Source: Apodemus sylvaticus
Taxonomy: Eukaryota > Chordata > Mammalia > Rodentia > Muridae
Assembly: GCF_947179515.1 (NCBI RefSeq)
Contig: NC_067477.1
Coordinates: 77,288,644-77,352,643, forward strand
Length of the DNA stretch: 64,000 nucleotides
Reading direction: 5' to 3'
In this document: piece by piece, positions 11,441 to 24,400 of the stretch
Position numbering within the stretch: the first letter of the stretch is position 1
How the letters are laid out: each line of letters opens with the position of its first letter
Position numbers and translations under genes: made by a program
Notes under the pieces: generated by a model
Databases searched by the model: none
The model's input: the letters and a program-made list of their open reading frames with translations, nothing else
What the model was told of the DNA's origin: nothing

Positions 11441-13359
11441 TATTTTTTTTGAGTTTGAGGTATTGAGCAAAATTGTAAGTTTCAAGTCACCATTGGATAT
11501 AGAATGAGATCCTGTCTCAAAAACTTAATATTCATACTAGTAACACTAATAATATTAGTTGTGTTAGCATAACATCATTTGTATTAGACACACTAGAGAC
11601 AACATATAAAGCAAGATAAAGTATATAGTGAAATTCAAGCTGTCCTTTGTTGCCCACATACAGAAGACCTCAGAGTACCTAGTTATGTGTTTATAAGTTA
11701 CTCAAATGAGTTAGAAGTGATGCAGAAAAGAGATTTTTGCAACACATAGGAAGTCATTCATACTTCAAACAACACATTTTATCTGCATTTACTCATGAGC
11801 ATCGGCACATAGTTTTATTGTTTTTCTATCTCTTTATATGAGATAACATTTTCCCCCTACTGCCATTTGAGAAGGAGGCAAATCTGTCAAGACAATGTAA
11901 GAGGAAACATTTGGTTCATATAGCCTTAAATTTCTTATAATGATTTCCATAATCATTACATTCAATATGTACTTCAACAGTTAGCAACATACAACTACTC
12001 ACAATGTACAGGTATGACAAAGTACAACCTTGATCTTAAAAAGTGACTTCTGTGTGGAACAAAAGCAGCAGCATCTATTCTGGGAAGGACAGCAGCATTG
12101 CTTTAATCAGCTGGAAGTTTCTAAAACTTTAAAATTCTAAATGAGGTTAATAAATCAAGAGTTAAAATGAAAACACGTTTCATAATCAGCTTGCAAATAA
12201 ACACTGCTGCATATTCTATTAACATTAGACCCAAGGTTGAGGCAAGTCAGAATAGAACACAAGAAAACAAAACATACTCCATATATGCATACAGCTCAAA
12301 ACATTAAAGAAGAGGATCATGAGCAAAAATTTATTGAAATCCTACTATTTAAGAAATGCGCCTACAATCAAAAGCCATTTGACAGGAAGTATGCCCTGCA
12401 AGGCTTTTCCTCATCTTCTAGAACACTTATTTTGGGAACCTTTCATAAAGGAACGTTAGTCATAGCTATTAAAGTAATTTTCTCTCCTATACTCTGAGAA
12501 TTGTATTAATTTACGTGTCAGATTTTGCTACAACATTTTGCTGAGTTAAGGTATCTCTGTATACTGGACACTTTTTTTCATGAAGTTGACAATTTTTGGA
12601 AAGATAGAGGTCTGTTTTAAAAAAAAATACCTTTTCTCTTGAATCCTTGTAAACATTCTATGTTTTTACATTTTGCATATAGAAAACTAAGCTGTGAGAG
12701 AGGAAATACCTTTAAGATATGGTGATTAGTTAAAATGTACACAAATTGGCTTCAGGTAATTCACTGAAGTTTTTGAAACTTTAAATTCCTTTGTCAACAC
12801 TACACTAAGGAATATCAGGCATTTCCAGCTGTTTTCAGTAGTCTATCACTTGAAAAATTATTCAGCAAACCACTAAACTTCTGACACCTTAAAAACTGTA
12901 AGCTTCTCTATTAAACCTAGCATCTCCACTCAGTGGGCTCATATCAATACAATTAACCTGATCTAGTTTATGTTCCTCCCACTATTATCCACTTCCTTAA
13001 GATCCATTCCCACACATATTCCCCCTACTTCTACTTGAACTAATTATCAAACTCATTAAACTCTTTAGTAGTTTAACACTAATCTTCATAGGACTATACT
13101 TTCTATCTCTGCTCCATAAGTCTGAGTAGTCTTAAGTACAGTCATATGTCTAGAGGATGTGCACAAAGAGAACACCAAACTAAAACATATGTGATCAGGC
13201 CTTAACAGGTCCCTAAATCAAAATCAAGTTTCATGAAAAACTTGCCTAAATACCCGTGATTTCTGTTCTTAGTACAATGACTTCTGCTACCATGCATGTG
13301 CCTATAGCCTTTATGTGATATTCTTTTAGATCAGTTTACTAAAGAAAAGAAGACTAGTT
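11441..13359. other. AT-rich region, nothing firm recognised
   Basis: No gene seen. A gatcctgtctcaaaaa stretch near 11507 looks like the tail of a decayed B1 SINE but is too short to call. Confidence 0.45.
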
Positions 13360-14960
13360 TCTGGCTTACTTATATTTCACACACTACGCAGACACCACCA
13401 AGAAGCTGACAGCTGTATCCTTACATCCCCTTTCTTGGACAACCCCGAAAGATGGCTCCAGTGAAGGGAAATCTTTATAGAGGGTAGACTTTTGTACAGT
13501 ACACATGTTCATGCATTTTGTTTGGAAGGGAAAATACCCAGATATCTGAGCTTTTCCCACTGGTTGATGGACTACAGCCAGTGAAATGGATGAATGATCA
13601 GGGCCTTGGAAAGAACTCTATTAGAAAATTGGTAAGAAAGGCCTCTGGGGAAAACTATGTAAACAGATCTCCCCAAATGGGTAAAGGCTGTGAAAATACT
13701 TGTGTATTTTGTAAATACTAATCAATAGATAATTTCAGCAGAGGAATAGTTCAATAATCAAGTAGATATAATTACTTCTTTTGCCAGCTATTCCTGTGGC
13801 TCATGAATAAAATGCCCATGGTGGCAGAAATGGGCATTATGTATGGGCTTGACAACATAGACTTCTACTTACCAAGTCTTATTTGGCTACAGCTGTGGCT
13901 GAGTGCCCGATATGCAAACAGCTAAGATAAACAATGAGCCTCAGGTATGGCACCATTTCCCAGAATAACCAGTCAAAATTCTGGTGGTAGGCTGACCTAC
14001 CTCTTCCTCTGTGGAAATGACAAAACTTTATCATTACTGGAAAACATACTATTCTACTTATTCTGTGCCTTTCTGAAAACATACTATTCAACTTATTCTG
14101 TGCCTTTCCTGCCCATAATGTGCCTGCTAAACCCACCATCCACTGACAGACAGAATGCCTTATTTACTGTCCTGTTATTCTAAGCAGTGTTGCTTCTGAC
14201 CAAGGAACTCACTTAAGAGCAGAAATATGTGACAGTTGGTTCACAATCATGGACTCCACTGTTTTTTCCATATTCTCCACTATACTGAAATGGTTAGCCT
14301 GATAGACAAGACAGGTATAGTTCCAATTAGGTATCAGCAGCATGATGTGATGGGATAAGGTTCTGCAGAAGGAAGTATATGCTTTGAATCAACATTCAAT
14401 AGATGATACAGTTTCTTGTCACAGCCAGGACCAACAAGTCCAGGAATCAAGTTGTGGAAAAAGAAATAGTTTCATTCACTACAGTCCCTAATGACCCATT
14501 AGAAAACTGTGTTTCCTGTTCCAGAGACTTTGAGTTCTTCTGCCTTTGAAATTTGGCTCCAATTAGGAGCCACAACAAACATTCCAATGAACTGGAATCT
14601 CAGACTTCCCCCTGGAAATTTAAGGGCTTCTAATGACCTTAAGCAAATAGGTTAAAAAAGGACTAACAATGTTAGGAGGGGTAATTTATCCAGATTACCG
14701 TTGGGAAATTAGATACATCTACACAATAGAGGTAAGAAAGTTTATGTCTGCAGTGCAGAAGATCCTTTAGGGCATCTCTTAGTGCTACCATGTCCTGTGA
14801 TTAAAGTCAAAAGAAAACTACAACAGCCTGAAACAGGCATGGTAACAAAGTGCACAGACTCTTCAGGAATAATGGAATGGGTCATTCCTTCAGAACAATC
14901 TAAAAGACCTACTTGTACTCATTGGGTTGAGGTAAAGAAAGAATTGGTGGTAGAGTAAGA
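13360..14960 (+). pseudogene. ERV-L pol remnant: RNase H, integrase and dUTPase
   Basis: A broken plus-strand pol. Around 13630-13720 the frame resembles the ERV-L RNase H end (GLWGKLCKQISPNG). At 13870-13930 it reads LATAVAECPICK, the ERV-L integrase zinc-finger and core start. Near 14190 it reads SDQGTHLRAE, the second integrase aspartate. From about 14560 it reads NWNLRLPPGNF and then PLGHLLVLPCPVIKV, matching the dUTPase that ERV-L carries at the C terminus of pol. Stops and frameshifts occur throughout. It lies directly upstream of an LTR in the same orientation, as in a provirus 3' half. The assignment rests on remembered family motifs, and the left edge is approximate. Confidence 0.8.
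14041..14110 (+). repeat. 35-bp tandem duplication inside ERV-L integrase remnant
   Basis: The unit starting aaaacatactattc occurs twice at 14041 and 14076, with one or two differences. It adds residues at the point where ERV-L integrase normally continues into the FAYPAHN-like segment, so it arose after or during decay. Confidence 0.85.
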
Positions 14961-15344
14961 TAGTTATAAATAACAACTAAGTACATGTGGCCACTTGCAG
15001 AAACCAGGACTATAACTGACCTGAGTATTTATGTAATACATTTTAAGAACATGTTTGTAAAATTATCACTTTTCTCCCTCAATTTCATTATCATGTAATG
15101 TAATATATAAGAAAATATCAGAAGTTAGTAAGTTTAAGTTTTTAGATACAAAAACTTATAGTGCATTAAATGTTATATGAGGAATAGGGATGTGTAGTTA
15201 TGACCTGGTTAACTGTATTATTTATTTGAAATTGTTTGTGGGGTAGTTATATCATGGTAGATGTGATTATGTCATGGTTATTGGTTTCATTTGGCAATTG
15301 AACATGACTTAAAATGTCAAAATGACCCAAAAGAGAAATGGTTG

Positions 15345-15786
15345 TGTGTCAAGTTGACATGCAGTGGACTTGGGATGGCTACTCTTGGTTGTCGACTTAA
15401 CTGCATCTAGAGTTAAGGAAAAACTAAGCTTCTTGGTATACCTGTGAGAATTTTTTAAGTTAAATAATTTGAAGTAGGATGATCCACTTTCAATCTGGAT
15501 ATTTTGAGGTGGAAGGATCCAACTTTAATCCAGATCTTTTGAAAAGGAAAGATTCATCTTTAAGCTGGGTCATCCCTTCTGTTTGCAGCTTATGTACAAG
15601 ACATATACTTAGTCTACTTCCTGTCGCCATGCTACCAAGTCTATTTCTTAAGTGCTATGAGAGTATACTTCTTTAGGATTCAGGCATATTCTGAAGACAT
15701 GCTGAGACATCCACCATGTGGAACAAATAAATATTATACTCTTGGATTTTCTTGGTATATATCCATTGTTAGACTATCTGTACTAA

Positions 15787-15848
<62 letters not shown>

Positions 15849-15910
15849 AAATTAGTTAATATATATTATTAATGCATATTATATGTAATTTTATAAGTAT
15901 TTATTGTATA

Positions 15911-15945
<35 letters not shown>

Positions 15946-15988
15946 TCTGTAAGTTCTAATGCTCTAGAGAATGCTGACTGATATAGCA
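15345..15988 (+). mobile_element. ERV-L-type LTR (3' LTR of the upstream pol remnant)
   Basis: Starts TGTGTCAAGTTGAC and ends near gactgatatagca. Inside are family landmarks: ggctactcttggttgtc, repeated aggtggaaggatcc-type units, and catattctgaagacatgctga. It follows the ERV-L dUTPase remnant in the same orientation. Two TA/TG microsatellites have expanded inside its 3' part. Confidence 0.72.
15787..15942. repeat. (TA)n-(TG)n and (TA)n microsatellites
   Basis: An alternating TA tract passes directly into TG repeats (15787-15848), and a second TA tract lies at 15913-15942. Both are inside the ERV-L-type LTR. Confidence 0.95.
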
Positions 15989-18239
15989 CCTATTTGATTT
16001 ATTTTCAAATTAACATAGTACTGACAACTCTAACAGATATTGCAATAATAGGAAGGCTAGACTGAATTCAGAGATGATTTAAAAAAAAACAGTAAATTTT
16101 CATTTAGTCATTTTTATTATACTAGAAAATTATCCATTTTCCAGAGGCAGTGAGGCCTGGGGTTCAATCTCTGATTTGATATGTAAGACTGGACCTCGAG
16201 AAAACTAGTACAAGCCAAAGAATCACAGGCTTATTTTCTTATATTCAGGGACTGTAGTAGTATTTGCTAAGATGTTGAATAAATAAAATGAAATATTGCA
16301 TGCAGTTGTTAAAATAGCACCTGGTATATGATAAACAGTCAGTAAACACCAATTATTATTTAGAGGACAGGAGTAATAAAGCTAGTTGAAAAATTTTTGT
16401 GTCCTTTGTTACTTTGTTTAGTTTTAGAATTTATGTGAGTAGGTGTGTCTATATAAATGGGTGTTTAAATAGGAGGAAATTGAACATAGTGCTACCTATA
16501 CTAAGGAAACTATGCCAGGAAATAAGGAAGTACTTATGGTTCTTGTCATAGTAAATTTTTTTATTTCAAAAATATTGTTTCCTAAATCTCCAAGATACCA
16601 AGGCAGATACCAAGGAAGCAAAGGGAGAAAGAGGGAGGGTCTCTTTGTGAAATGGGGGCAATGGTAGTTTCATTTGAATAACGTGTGCAGAGCTTGAGAA
16701 AAAGCTGTTTCAAAGCAGTTGCTTCCAAGGTGTTCCCAGCTGCCATGGAAACTGAAACCAGATAATAGGGAAAACCAGTAGATTGCCATGTCCCAAGGAA
16801 ACCTCCTTGTGAAGCTAAAATCTTCCAACATTATAGAGCATGCTGTATCACCAATAATTGGAAGTCTTTCCAAAGGGCACTGACTCCCTCATGTTTCTGT
16901 CTGTTCTTGCATACATCATGAATCGACACACCATAACATCCCACTATGCATAGTCAAAGCAAGCCTGAAATACTTTATGGTACATGCTTAAGAGAAGATG
17001 TTCTCCATTCTGTGTAATATAGAAGTCATCTGCAATAACCAGGAATGAGACAAGATGAGGGCAAACAATCCTAAGTTGATAGACAAGAGTCTTCCGGTAG
17101 AGCTTGCATTGCTCCTGTCGCTCATAAAAACCAGTTCTTAACTAGGTCCCTGAACTTTAGAATTTCAAAAGATTCAAGAGGCAGGATTTGCTAAACAAGT
17201 TACATTTTTCTATCCTTTATAATGCACTGACAATAAACCATTAACTGCTCTCATCTCTTATCTTTCTCAAGCATCTTAAATTTCCTCAAGTAGTTGCCCC
17301 AGCTAACCTGGCTGTTTATTTGTGGTGTTAAGTGGAGCTTAGCTGCTGAAAAGTCAAAAGGCTTGACTAGCTTTGTCATCCATCGTTGCAATTGCCTATT
17401 TTCCATTAGCCCTGGACATAGAAGTGTTAAGAAATACTCTCCATTTCATGATCCTGTTTCTTTTCTGGAGCTCTTTCCTCAGGGGTTCCTTTCATTACCT
17501 GCTGGTCCTCTGGTCAAAAGCTCTATATTCAGAACAAACCCTGTTCCCTAATGGAAAAACAAATAAATATAACTTAAGACTTCAAGAGAAGCCTGCTTGT
17601 ATTGCCCACATGCAAAGTTCACAAGAGCATAAAAGTAGTTTTGAGGTAATCTTCTGCCATAAGAAAGATAATGGAAAAACTTATCAATCCATCATTTTTC
17701 TACCATCTCCCAAAGAGTCACTTCTGAAAATTGTAGATTCCAGGTATAATTAGCTAACAGCTGATAAAAAAATATATGTAATAGGTAATATCAAAAACAG
17801 CAATAAGGAAACCTACACCTATTTCTCATGCTCAATTCTCAGAGCAAATAATGTTGCATCTGTAGGGGCATCATATGGCATTAGTATTCTTACTCTGCAG
17901 GGTTTGTTTATATGCATCTAGGAAATATAAAATAGGTAACGTTTATCCTGTTTGGTCTAAGGCCTCTGAAAGACGCATATGTTGATACTGAATCAGAGGA
18001 ATCCATGTCCACACACCTACTGCTGTGCATTAAATTCTTACTTGGAAATAATATTATAGAAAAACCCATTGTGTTTAACAAAGCATTATATCAATTCTTA
18101 CAAAATGATGGCAGTAGAGTAGCTGCTCAGAGAAAATTAAAGCATGTCTGGAGTAGTTGCCCATACATACTCCTCCTTTCCACTTCAAGGTATAAGACTG
18201 TGGGGAAATCTGTCAATCCCTTGATTAGTTTGTTATCTA
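15989..18239. other. Region without recognised gene
   Basis: No coding domain is supported. The overlapping open frames near 17294-17753 show no family motif. A tggggttcaatctctga stretch at 16158 faintly resembles a tRNA-derived SINE B-box but is isolated. Confidence 0.45.
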
Positions 18240-18267
18240 TTGCATATCTCTCTGTCTGTCTATCTAC

Positions 18268-18335
<68 letters not shown>

Positions 18336-18388
18336 ATCTATCAATCATCTATCTATCTTTATCTATCTTTATCTATCTTTATCTATCT

Positions 18389-18455
<67 letters not shown>

Positions 18456-18456
18456 A
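18240..18456. repeat. (CTAT)n tetranucleotide microsatellite
   Basis: About 200 bp of CTAT/TATC repeats with an inner variant block of ctttatctat units near 18330-18390. The long open frames here, rich in Tyr-Leu-Ser-Ile, are artefacts of the repeat. Confidence 0.97.
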
Positions 18457-20230
18457 GCTGGAGTCATCTGGAAATAATGTTTGAGTTCCTTGAGTTCCTT
18501 TTTTGAGTTCCTTCTCTGACTTCCCTCAGTGATAGACTGATCTAGAAATTGTAAGACAAAAATTCTTACCTCTTCAGTTTGCTGTTGATTGTCATGGTCT
18601 TTATTACAATAACAGGAAACCAAACTAACAAAAAATCATATGAATCTCTAATTTTGTTTAGTCTCTTCAGGATCATTCTACATATAGAAATGAAATTCGG
18701 GATGGTTTATTCCCACTTGAAACCCTTATTCTGTTTATATGTGAAATCTATCTAGAGAGATGAAACTTTTTTGTAGATTTTGCCTTCAAAGTCTTGGCTT
18801 GACAGTTCTAAAATCTGTTACTTTTCTTTGCTTAACTTTTCCAAAGTTGTAAACAACAAGCAGTAAATCTCACAATTCCTAAAATTATATCCACCACCAC
18901 TGACAGCCACAGAATACCCCAACATTTGCACTTTTTCTAATGGTATCCTATCTTACAACAAGAAAGAGATGCAGTTGTTTTGATGCCTATCAACCCCACA
19001 CTTCAACATTTTCTTATGGCATTCTACTACTGGGGCATCTGTTAAGATATAGGTAACAAGAGATCCTAAATATATTTCCCATAGTAAGCAAAGTCAGTAA
19101 AAAAAATAAAAAAATCACCATGAAGGATTATTTGGCGTATAATAACAGTGAGAAACAGTAGCAGTAAACAGGTGAGGAGAATGCCAATTCCCCATCATTT
19201 TAGTCACCACTTGAGCAACAGCATTTAAATTACACCAGAATATTCTCAGGGACATAAAACACTTTGAACTGTTCCACTATAAAACTGACAGAGGAGCATC
19301 CTTCAGCTTTCTAGTGCTTATTATATTGCCCAGTGAAGGTAAGAACCCCAGAGAAAGAGAAAAATAAGAGAATATTACTGTGCCTGTTTCTCAAAGTTCA
19401 ATTATGTATCAGAGTAATATTTTTAGAAGTCACTACATTGCTTAAATTTATATATAGTGTATATATCAAAAACATAATTTTATTTGGAAAAAGTCACTGC
19501 CCCATATGATCATTCCATGAAAGCTGATTACTAGCCGATTCCAGATCCTAGAAATAGCACGTTGTGTTAAATCCAAATAAGGCCTTCCCCTTTCCTTATT
19601 ACTAATACTACAGCTTGGTTTTTACCTCTTTAGAACATTATTCAAATACAAACTAATAGAATGTACTCTTTGGGTTCTGCTTGAATTCATACCATGCTTG
19701 CATTGTGAGAGCCTTTAAGCTTTGAAAACTTGGTGGTGAAATCAAAACCAAGCTTTTCACATGCACAGTGTTATTTCTCATTATTGAGCTAGAGAGTCTT
19801 CTGTCTTCTGTAGCTATGAAGTACTAGATGTACTGTGTTAGTCTTTATCCATTCCGCATCCTGTTAAGTGACAATGCTGATAATAAAGTGGATGGTATTT
19901 CTCCTTATCTACGACAGGAATCTATCACAGATTTTTTTTTTTAGGTCAATACTATTAAGATAAAATTAAATGATAGCAAGAGCCAATGGTGATGATGAAC
20001 CTGGGAAAGAAGAAAGTGCTTTGTATACTAAGGCAAACTAAGAGAATAAATGTCTCCAATGATGCAAATTCCTACTTTCAACATTCCAGATCAACATATA
20101 CATCATTTTTGTTTTGTTTGTATGTTTGTTTTGGTATTATTTTTCCAAACTGTAAACTGTAGTGTAATTATAGTTCTAGGAATGGTATAGGAATTTTAAA
20201 AAACAATACCAAACTGTACAAATTTAAGTT
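18457..20230. other. Region without recognised gene
   Basis: No domain or repeat family recognised. A small triplication of gagttcctt lies at about 18482-18512. Confidence 0.45.
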
Positions 20231-20615
20231 AAGAACATTTTTATGTCTGTGATAAAACACCATGACCAAAAGCAACTTGAGGGAAGAAATGGGTTATTTT
20301 AGATTACAGCATTTAGTCCCTCACTGAGGAAGTCAGGACAACTCACAAGAAGAACCCTAGAGACAGAAGCTAATGCAAGGCCATGGAGAAGTACTACTTA
20401 CTAGCTTGCCATTCATGGTTTCCTCAGCTTGTTTTCTTATTCAATGTAGAACCATCTTCCTAGAGGTGAAGGTCCTATGGAATGGACCTTCCCACATCAA
20501 TCCTTGTCCAAGGCAATACCTCACAGACTTGCTTTTAGGCTAAGCTTAAATTGCTAAATTAAGATTCTTTTTCTCACATATATCTAGGTTTCTGTCAAGT
20601 TAACACAAAAAGGGA
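20231..20615 (-). mobile_element. Rodent LTR-like interspersed repeat, minus orientation
   Basis: Carries gtgataaaacaccatgacc near its left end and ctgtcaagttaacac near its right, landmarks of a common rodent interspersed repeat. Related copies lie at about 27490-27780 and 63790-64000 in this window. I judge it to be the reverse strand of an LTR-type repeat but cannot fix the family name. Confidence 0.6.
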
Positions 20616-21052
20616 CAAATATAAAAAACTGATCAAAAGTTTACCAAAAATTATGAAACTAATACTTAAAATTATACTTTATGAACTTCACTTTGTCTTA
20701 TTAAAAGGTCTAAGCATTCCCAAAGATCAGTGGGAAATTGTTTGAGTTGTTTCTTCATTATACTTCCATGGCACAGAACATTGTCCTGCACTACCCACCA
20801 TCCTATCCTGTCGCTACATTTTTATGAACATGTTTCATAAGAACATTGGTTGAAGTATGTGGAAGTACGCTTTCCTGTGTGATAATGAAACAGCATGCTA
20901 TTAGTTACTTAGGAACAGCATTGCTATCCATGCTTTATGTTACTTGTTAAAGCTAAGTATTAGCTTAACATATTAACTTAATTATCAACACATTTCATTA
21001 TCATGCCAGTATGTGGTGATGTTAAGATTTTATTCAACTCTTTGTATGATTA
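20616..21052. other. Region without recognised feature
   Basis: AT-rich sequence leading to the TSD of the L1 at 21068; nothing recognised. Confidence 0.5.
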
Positions 21053-21067
21053 AGAAATTTCAGTGTG

Positions 21068-22566
21068 GAGTATTTCCTTAGGTGCTTCTCAGCCATTTGA
21101 TATTTCTCAGGTGAAAATTCTTTGTTTATCTCTATACCACATTCTTTAATAGCATTATTTGGTTTGCTGGAATCTAACTTCTTGAGTTCTTTGTATATAC
21201 TGGATATTAGCCCTCTGTAGGATGTAGGGTTGGTAAATATCTTTTCCCAATTTGTTGGTTACTGTTTTGTCCTATTGACAGTGTCCTTTGCCTAATGGAA
21301 ACTTTGTAATTTTATGAGGTCCCATTTGTCAAATCTTGATCTTAGAACATAAGTTATTGGTGTTCTGTTCAGGAAATTTCCCCCTGGGCCCATGTGCTCA
21401 AGGCTCTTCTCTAGTTTCTTTTCTACTAGTTTCACTTTGTCTTGTTTTATGTGGAGGCCCTTGATCCACTTGGACTTGAGCTTTGTACAAGGAGATAAGA
21501 ATGGATCAATTTGCATTCTGCATGCTAACAGCATTTGCTGAAAAATGCTATCTGTTTTCCACTGGATGGTTTTAGCTCCTCTGTCAAAGATCAAGTAACC
21601 ATAGGTATGTGAGTTCGATTCTGGGTCTTCAATTATATTCCATTGATCTACCTGACTGACACTTTACCAGAACCATGCAGGTTTTTTTTTTTTTTAATCA
21701 CTATTGCTCTGGAGTACTGCTTAACTTCCAGGATACTAATTCCCCCAGAAGTTCTTTTACTGTTGAGAATAGTTTTCACTATCCTGGGTTTTTTGTTATT
21801 CCAGATGAATTTGAGAATTGCTTTTTCGAACTCTATGAAGAAATGATTTAGAATTTTGATGGAATTGCATTGAATCTGTAGATTGCTTTCAGCAAGATGA
21901 CCATTTTTACTATATCAATCCAGCCAATGCATGAGCATGGGAGATCTTTCCATCTTCTGATGTCTTCTTCAGTTTCTTTCTTCAGAGACTTGAAGTACTT
22001 GTCATATAGATTTTTGACTTGTTTAATTAGAGTCACACCAATATACTTTATTTTGTTTGTGACTATTGTGAAGGGTGTCATTTCCCTAATTTCTTTCTCA
22101 GCCTATTTATCCTTTGAATATAGGAAGGCTACTGATTTGTTTGAGTTAATTTTATATCTGGCGATGTTGCTGAAGTCGTTTATCAGCTGTAGGAGTTCTC
22201 TGGTGGTGTTTATTGGGGGTCACTTAAATATACTATCATATCATCTGCAAATAGTGATAGTTTAACATCTTCCTTTCTAATTTGTATCCCTTTGACCTCC
22301 TTTGTTGTCTAATTGCTCTAGCTAGAACTTCAAGAACTATATTGAATAGATATGGAGAGAGGGGGCAGCCTTGTCTAGACCCTTATTTTAGTGGGATTGC
22401 TTCAAGTTTCTTTCCATTTAGTTTGATGCTGGCTACTGGTTTGCTGTATGTTGCTTTTACTATGTTTAGGTATAAGCCTTGAATTCCTGATATTTCCAAG
22501 ACTTTTAACATGAAAGGATGCAGAATTTCATGAAATGCTTTTTCAGCATCTAATGAAATGACCATG
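21068..22566 (-). pseudogene. L1 ORF2 RT and C-terminal region, inverted and broken
   Basis: Read on the minus strand it starts at the RT block VISLDAEKAF, passes the MTPFTIVTNKIKYIGVTL segment and runs to the residues after the RT (LKSKWIKGLHIKQ). Several stops and frame changes are present, so no protein is expected. It covers roughly the part of ORF2 that copy 1 holds from 4069 to about 5150. Confidence 0.88.
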
Positions 22567-22860
22567 GGGGAAATGCAAATCAAAACAACAATGAGATTTT
22601 ACCTCACACCAGTCAGATGACCAAGATCAAAAACACAGGGAACAGCAAATGCTGGAGATGATGTGGAGAAAGAGGAATACTCCTCCACTGCTAGTGTGAT
22701 TGCAAGCTTCTACAACCACTTTGGAAATCAGTTTGGTGGTTCCTCAGAAAACTGGACAATATATTACCAGAGGATCTTGTTATACCACTCCTGGGCATGT
22801 ACCCAGAGGATTCTCAAGCATGTAATGACACATGCTCCAATATGTTCATAGCAGCCCTAT

Positions 22861-23037
22861 TTGTTTATTTATTTATTTGTTTGTTTGTTTCAAAACAGAA
22901 ATTTTCTGGGTAGCCCTGGCTGTCCTGGAACTCACTTTGTAGACCAGACTAGCCTTGAACTCAGAAATCCCCCTGCCTCTGCCTCCCAAGTTCTAGGATT
23001 AAAGGCAAGGCATGTGCCACCACCACCCAGCTGTAAC
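22861..23037 (-). mobile_element. B1 SINE, minus strand
   Basis: T-rich start, then ccctggctgtcctggaactc and gcctctgcctcccaag, the reverse complement of a 7SL-derived B1. It interrupts the L1 text between cagccctattt and accttatttataatagcc; the near-duplicated cctattt/ccttattt fits a short target duplication. Confidence 0.93.
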
Positions 23038-24059
23038 CTTATTTATAATAGCCAGAAGCTGGAAAGTACCCAGATGTCCCTCAACAGAGGAATTGATACA
23101 GAAAAAAAATGTGGTATGTTTACACAATGGAATACTACTCAGCTATTAAAAACAATGAATTCAATAAATTCTTAGGCAAATGGGTGGAAGTGGAAAATAT
23201 CCTAAGTGAGGTAACTCAATCACAAAAGAACACACATGGTATGCACTCACTGATAAGTGAATATTAGCCCAGAAGCTTGGAATACCCAAGACACATTTCG
23301 CATATCAAATGATGCCCAAGAACGAGGAAGAACAAAGTATGGATACTTGGGTCCTTTGTAGAAAAGGGAACAAAATACTCATAGAAAGAGATACAGAGAC
23401 AAAGTATGGAGCAGAGTATGAGGGAAAGACCAGAGACTGCCCCACCTAGGGATCCATTCCATATACAGCAACAAAACTTAGACAGGATTGTGGATGCCCT
23501 CAAGTGCTTGCTGACCAGGGCAGGATATAGCTGTCACCTGGGAGGTCCTGCTAGTGCATGATAAATACACAGGGGGACACTCTCAGTCAGCCATTGACCT
23601 GAGCACCGGGTTTCCCAATGGAGAAGCTACAGAAAGGACCCAAGGAGCTGAAGGGGTTTGCAGTGCCATAGGAGGAACAATGATTTGAGCCACATAGTAT
23701 TCCACCCAGTATCCAGAGCTCCCAGGAACAAAACCATCAACCAAAGAGTACACATGGAGTTCTCCATGGCTCCAGATGCATGGAGGCAACAGAGGATGAT
23801 GTTGTTGGACATCAAAGGGAGGAGAGGCCCATGGTCTTGAGTGTCTCGATGCTGCAGTGTAGGGGAACAACAGGAAGGGGAGGGGGAGATTGTTGATTGG
23901 GAAACAGGAGGAAGGAGAGATAGGTCATGAGACTTTCTGGGGGTGGGGGAATCAGGAGAGGGGAAATCATTTGAGATGTAAATAAAGAATATATCCAATA
24001 AAAGAACAGAAATTTCAGTGTGATGCTTTACATAAAAAAAAACTGTCCCTCATCCCCTG

Positions 24060-24400
24060 CCCTATAGTCTCATATATTTGAATGTTCAGTCCCTAATTGA
24101 TGGAACTATTTTGGGAAGTATAAGGAGGCATAGCCTACTGGAGGAGGTGAGTTATGGCAGTGTGTTTTGAAGTTTCAAAGGCCTATGCAGGTCTACCCTT
24201 CACCCTATCTGCCTCCTGCTTTTAGATTGCATATAAGTTCTTAGCTTCTGCTCCTGCAACATACCTGTCTGGTTGGTGCCATGTTCTCCACTTTGATGAC
24301 CATAAACTGCTCCTCTAAGACTAACCCTCTAAACAAGGCCCAATTAATTTTTTTAATTGTCTTAGTTATGGTGTATCTTCCTTGTTAACTAAGCCATGAG
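24060..24400 (+). mobile_element. Rodent LTR fragment (MaLR-like), plus strand
   Basis: Contains catatatttgaatgttcagtc, a tggaggaggtg-type block and cccaattaattt, following the order of a common rodent LTR family also seen at 62608-62937. It is diverged and truncated at both ends. Family assignment is from memory. Confidence 0.6.

Larger units (their letters stand above)
21068..24007 (+). mobile_element. 5'-inverted (twin-primed) truncated L1
   Basis: Flanked by a perfect 15-bp TSD, agaaatttcagtgtg, at 21053-21067 and 24008-24022. The left part (21068-22566) is ORF2 on the minus strand. The right part (22567-24007) is the following ORF2 segment plus 3' UTR on the plus strand, ending in an A-rich tail. 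In L1 coordinates the two parts are nearly contiguous, the hallmark of twin priming. A B1 SINE interrupts the sense part. No ORF is functional. Confidence 0.93.

Noticed and set aside
16140..16200. Possible tRNA-derived SINE
   Set aside because: Only one short B-box-like stretch, with no second box or tail.
18240..18456. CRISPR-like array
   Set aside because: Simple tetranucleotide repeats with no spacers, in animal DNA.
18005..18506. Open frames rich in Tyr-Leu-Ser-Ile, up to 159 codons
   Set aside because: They are produced by the CTAT microsatellite, which is open in several frames; no gene signal.
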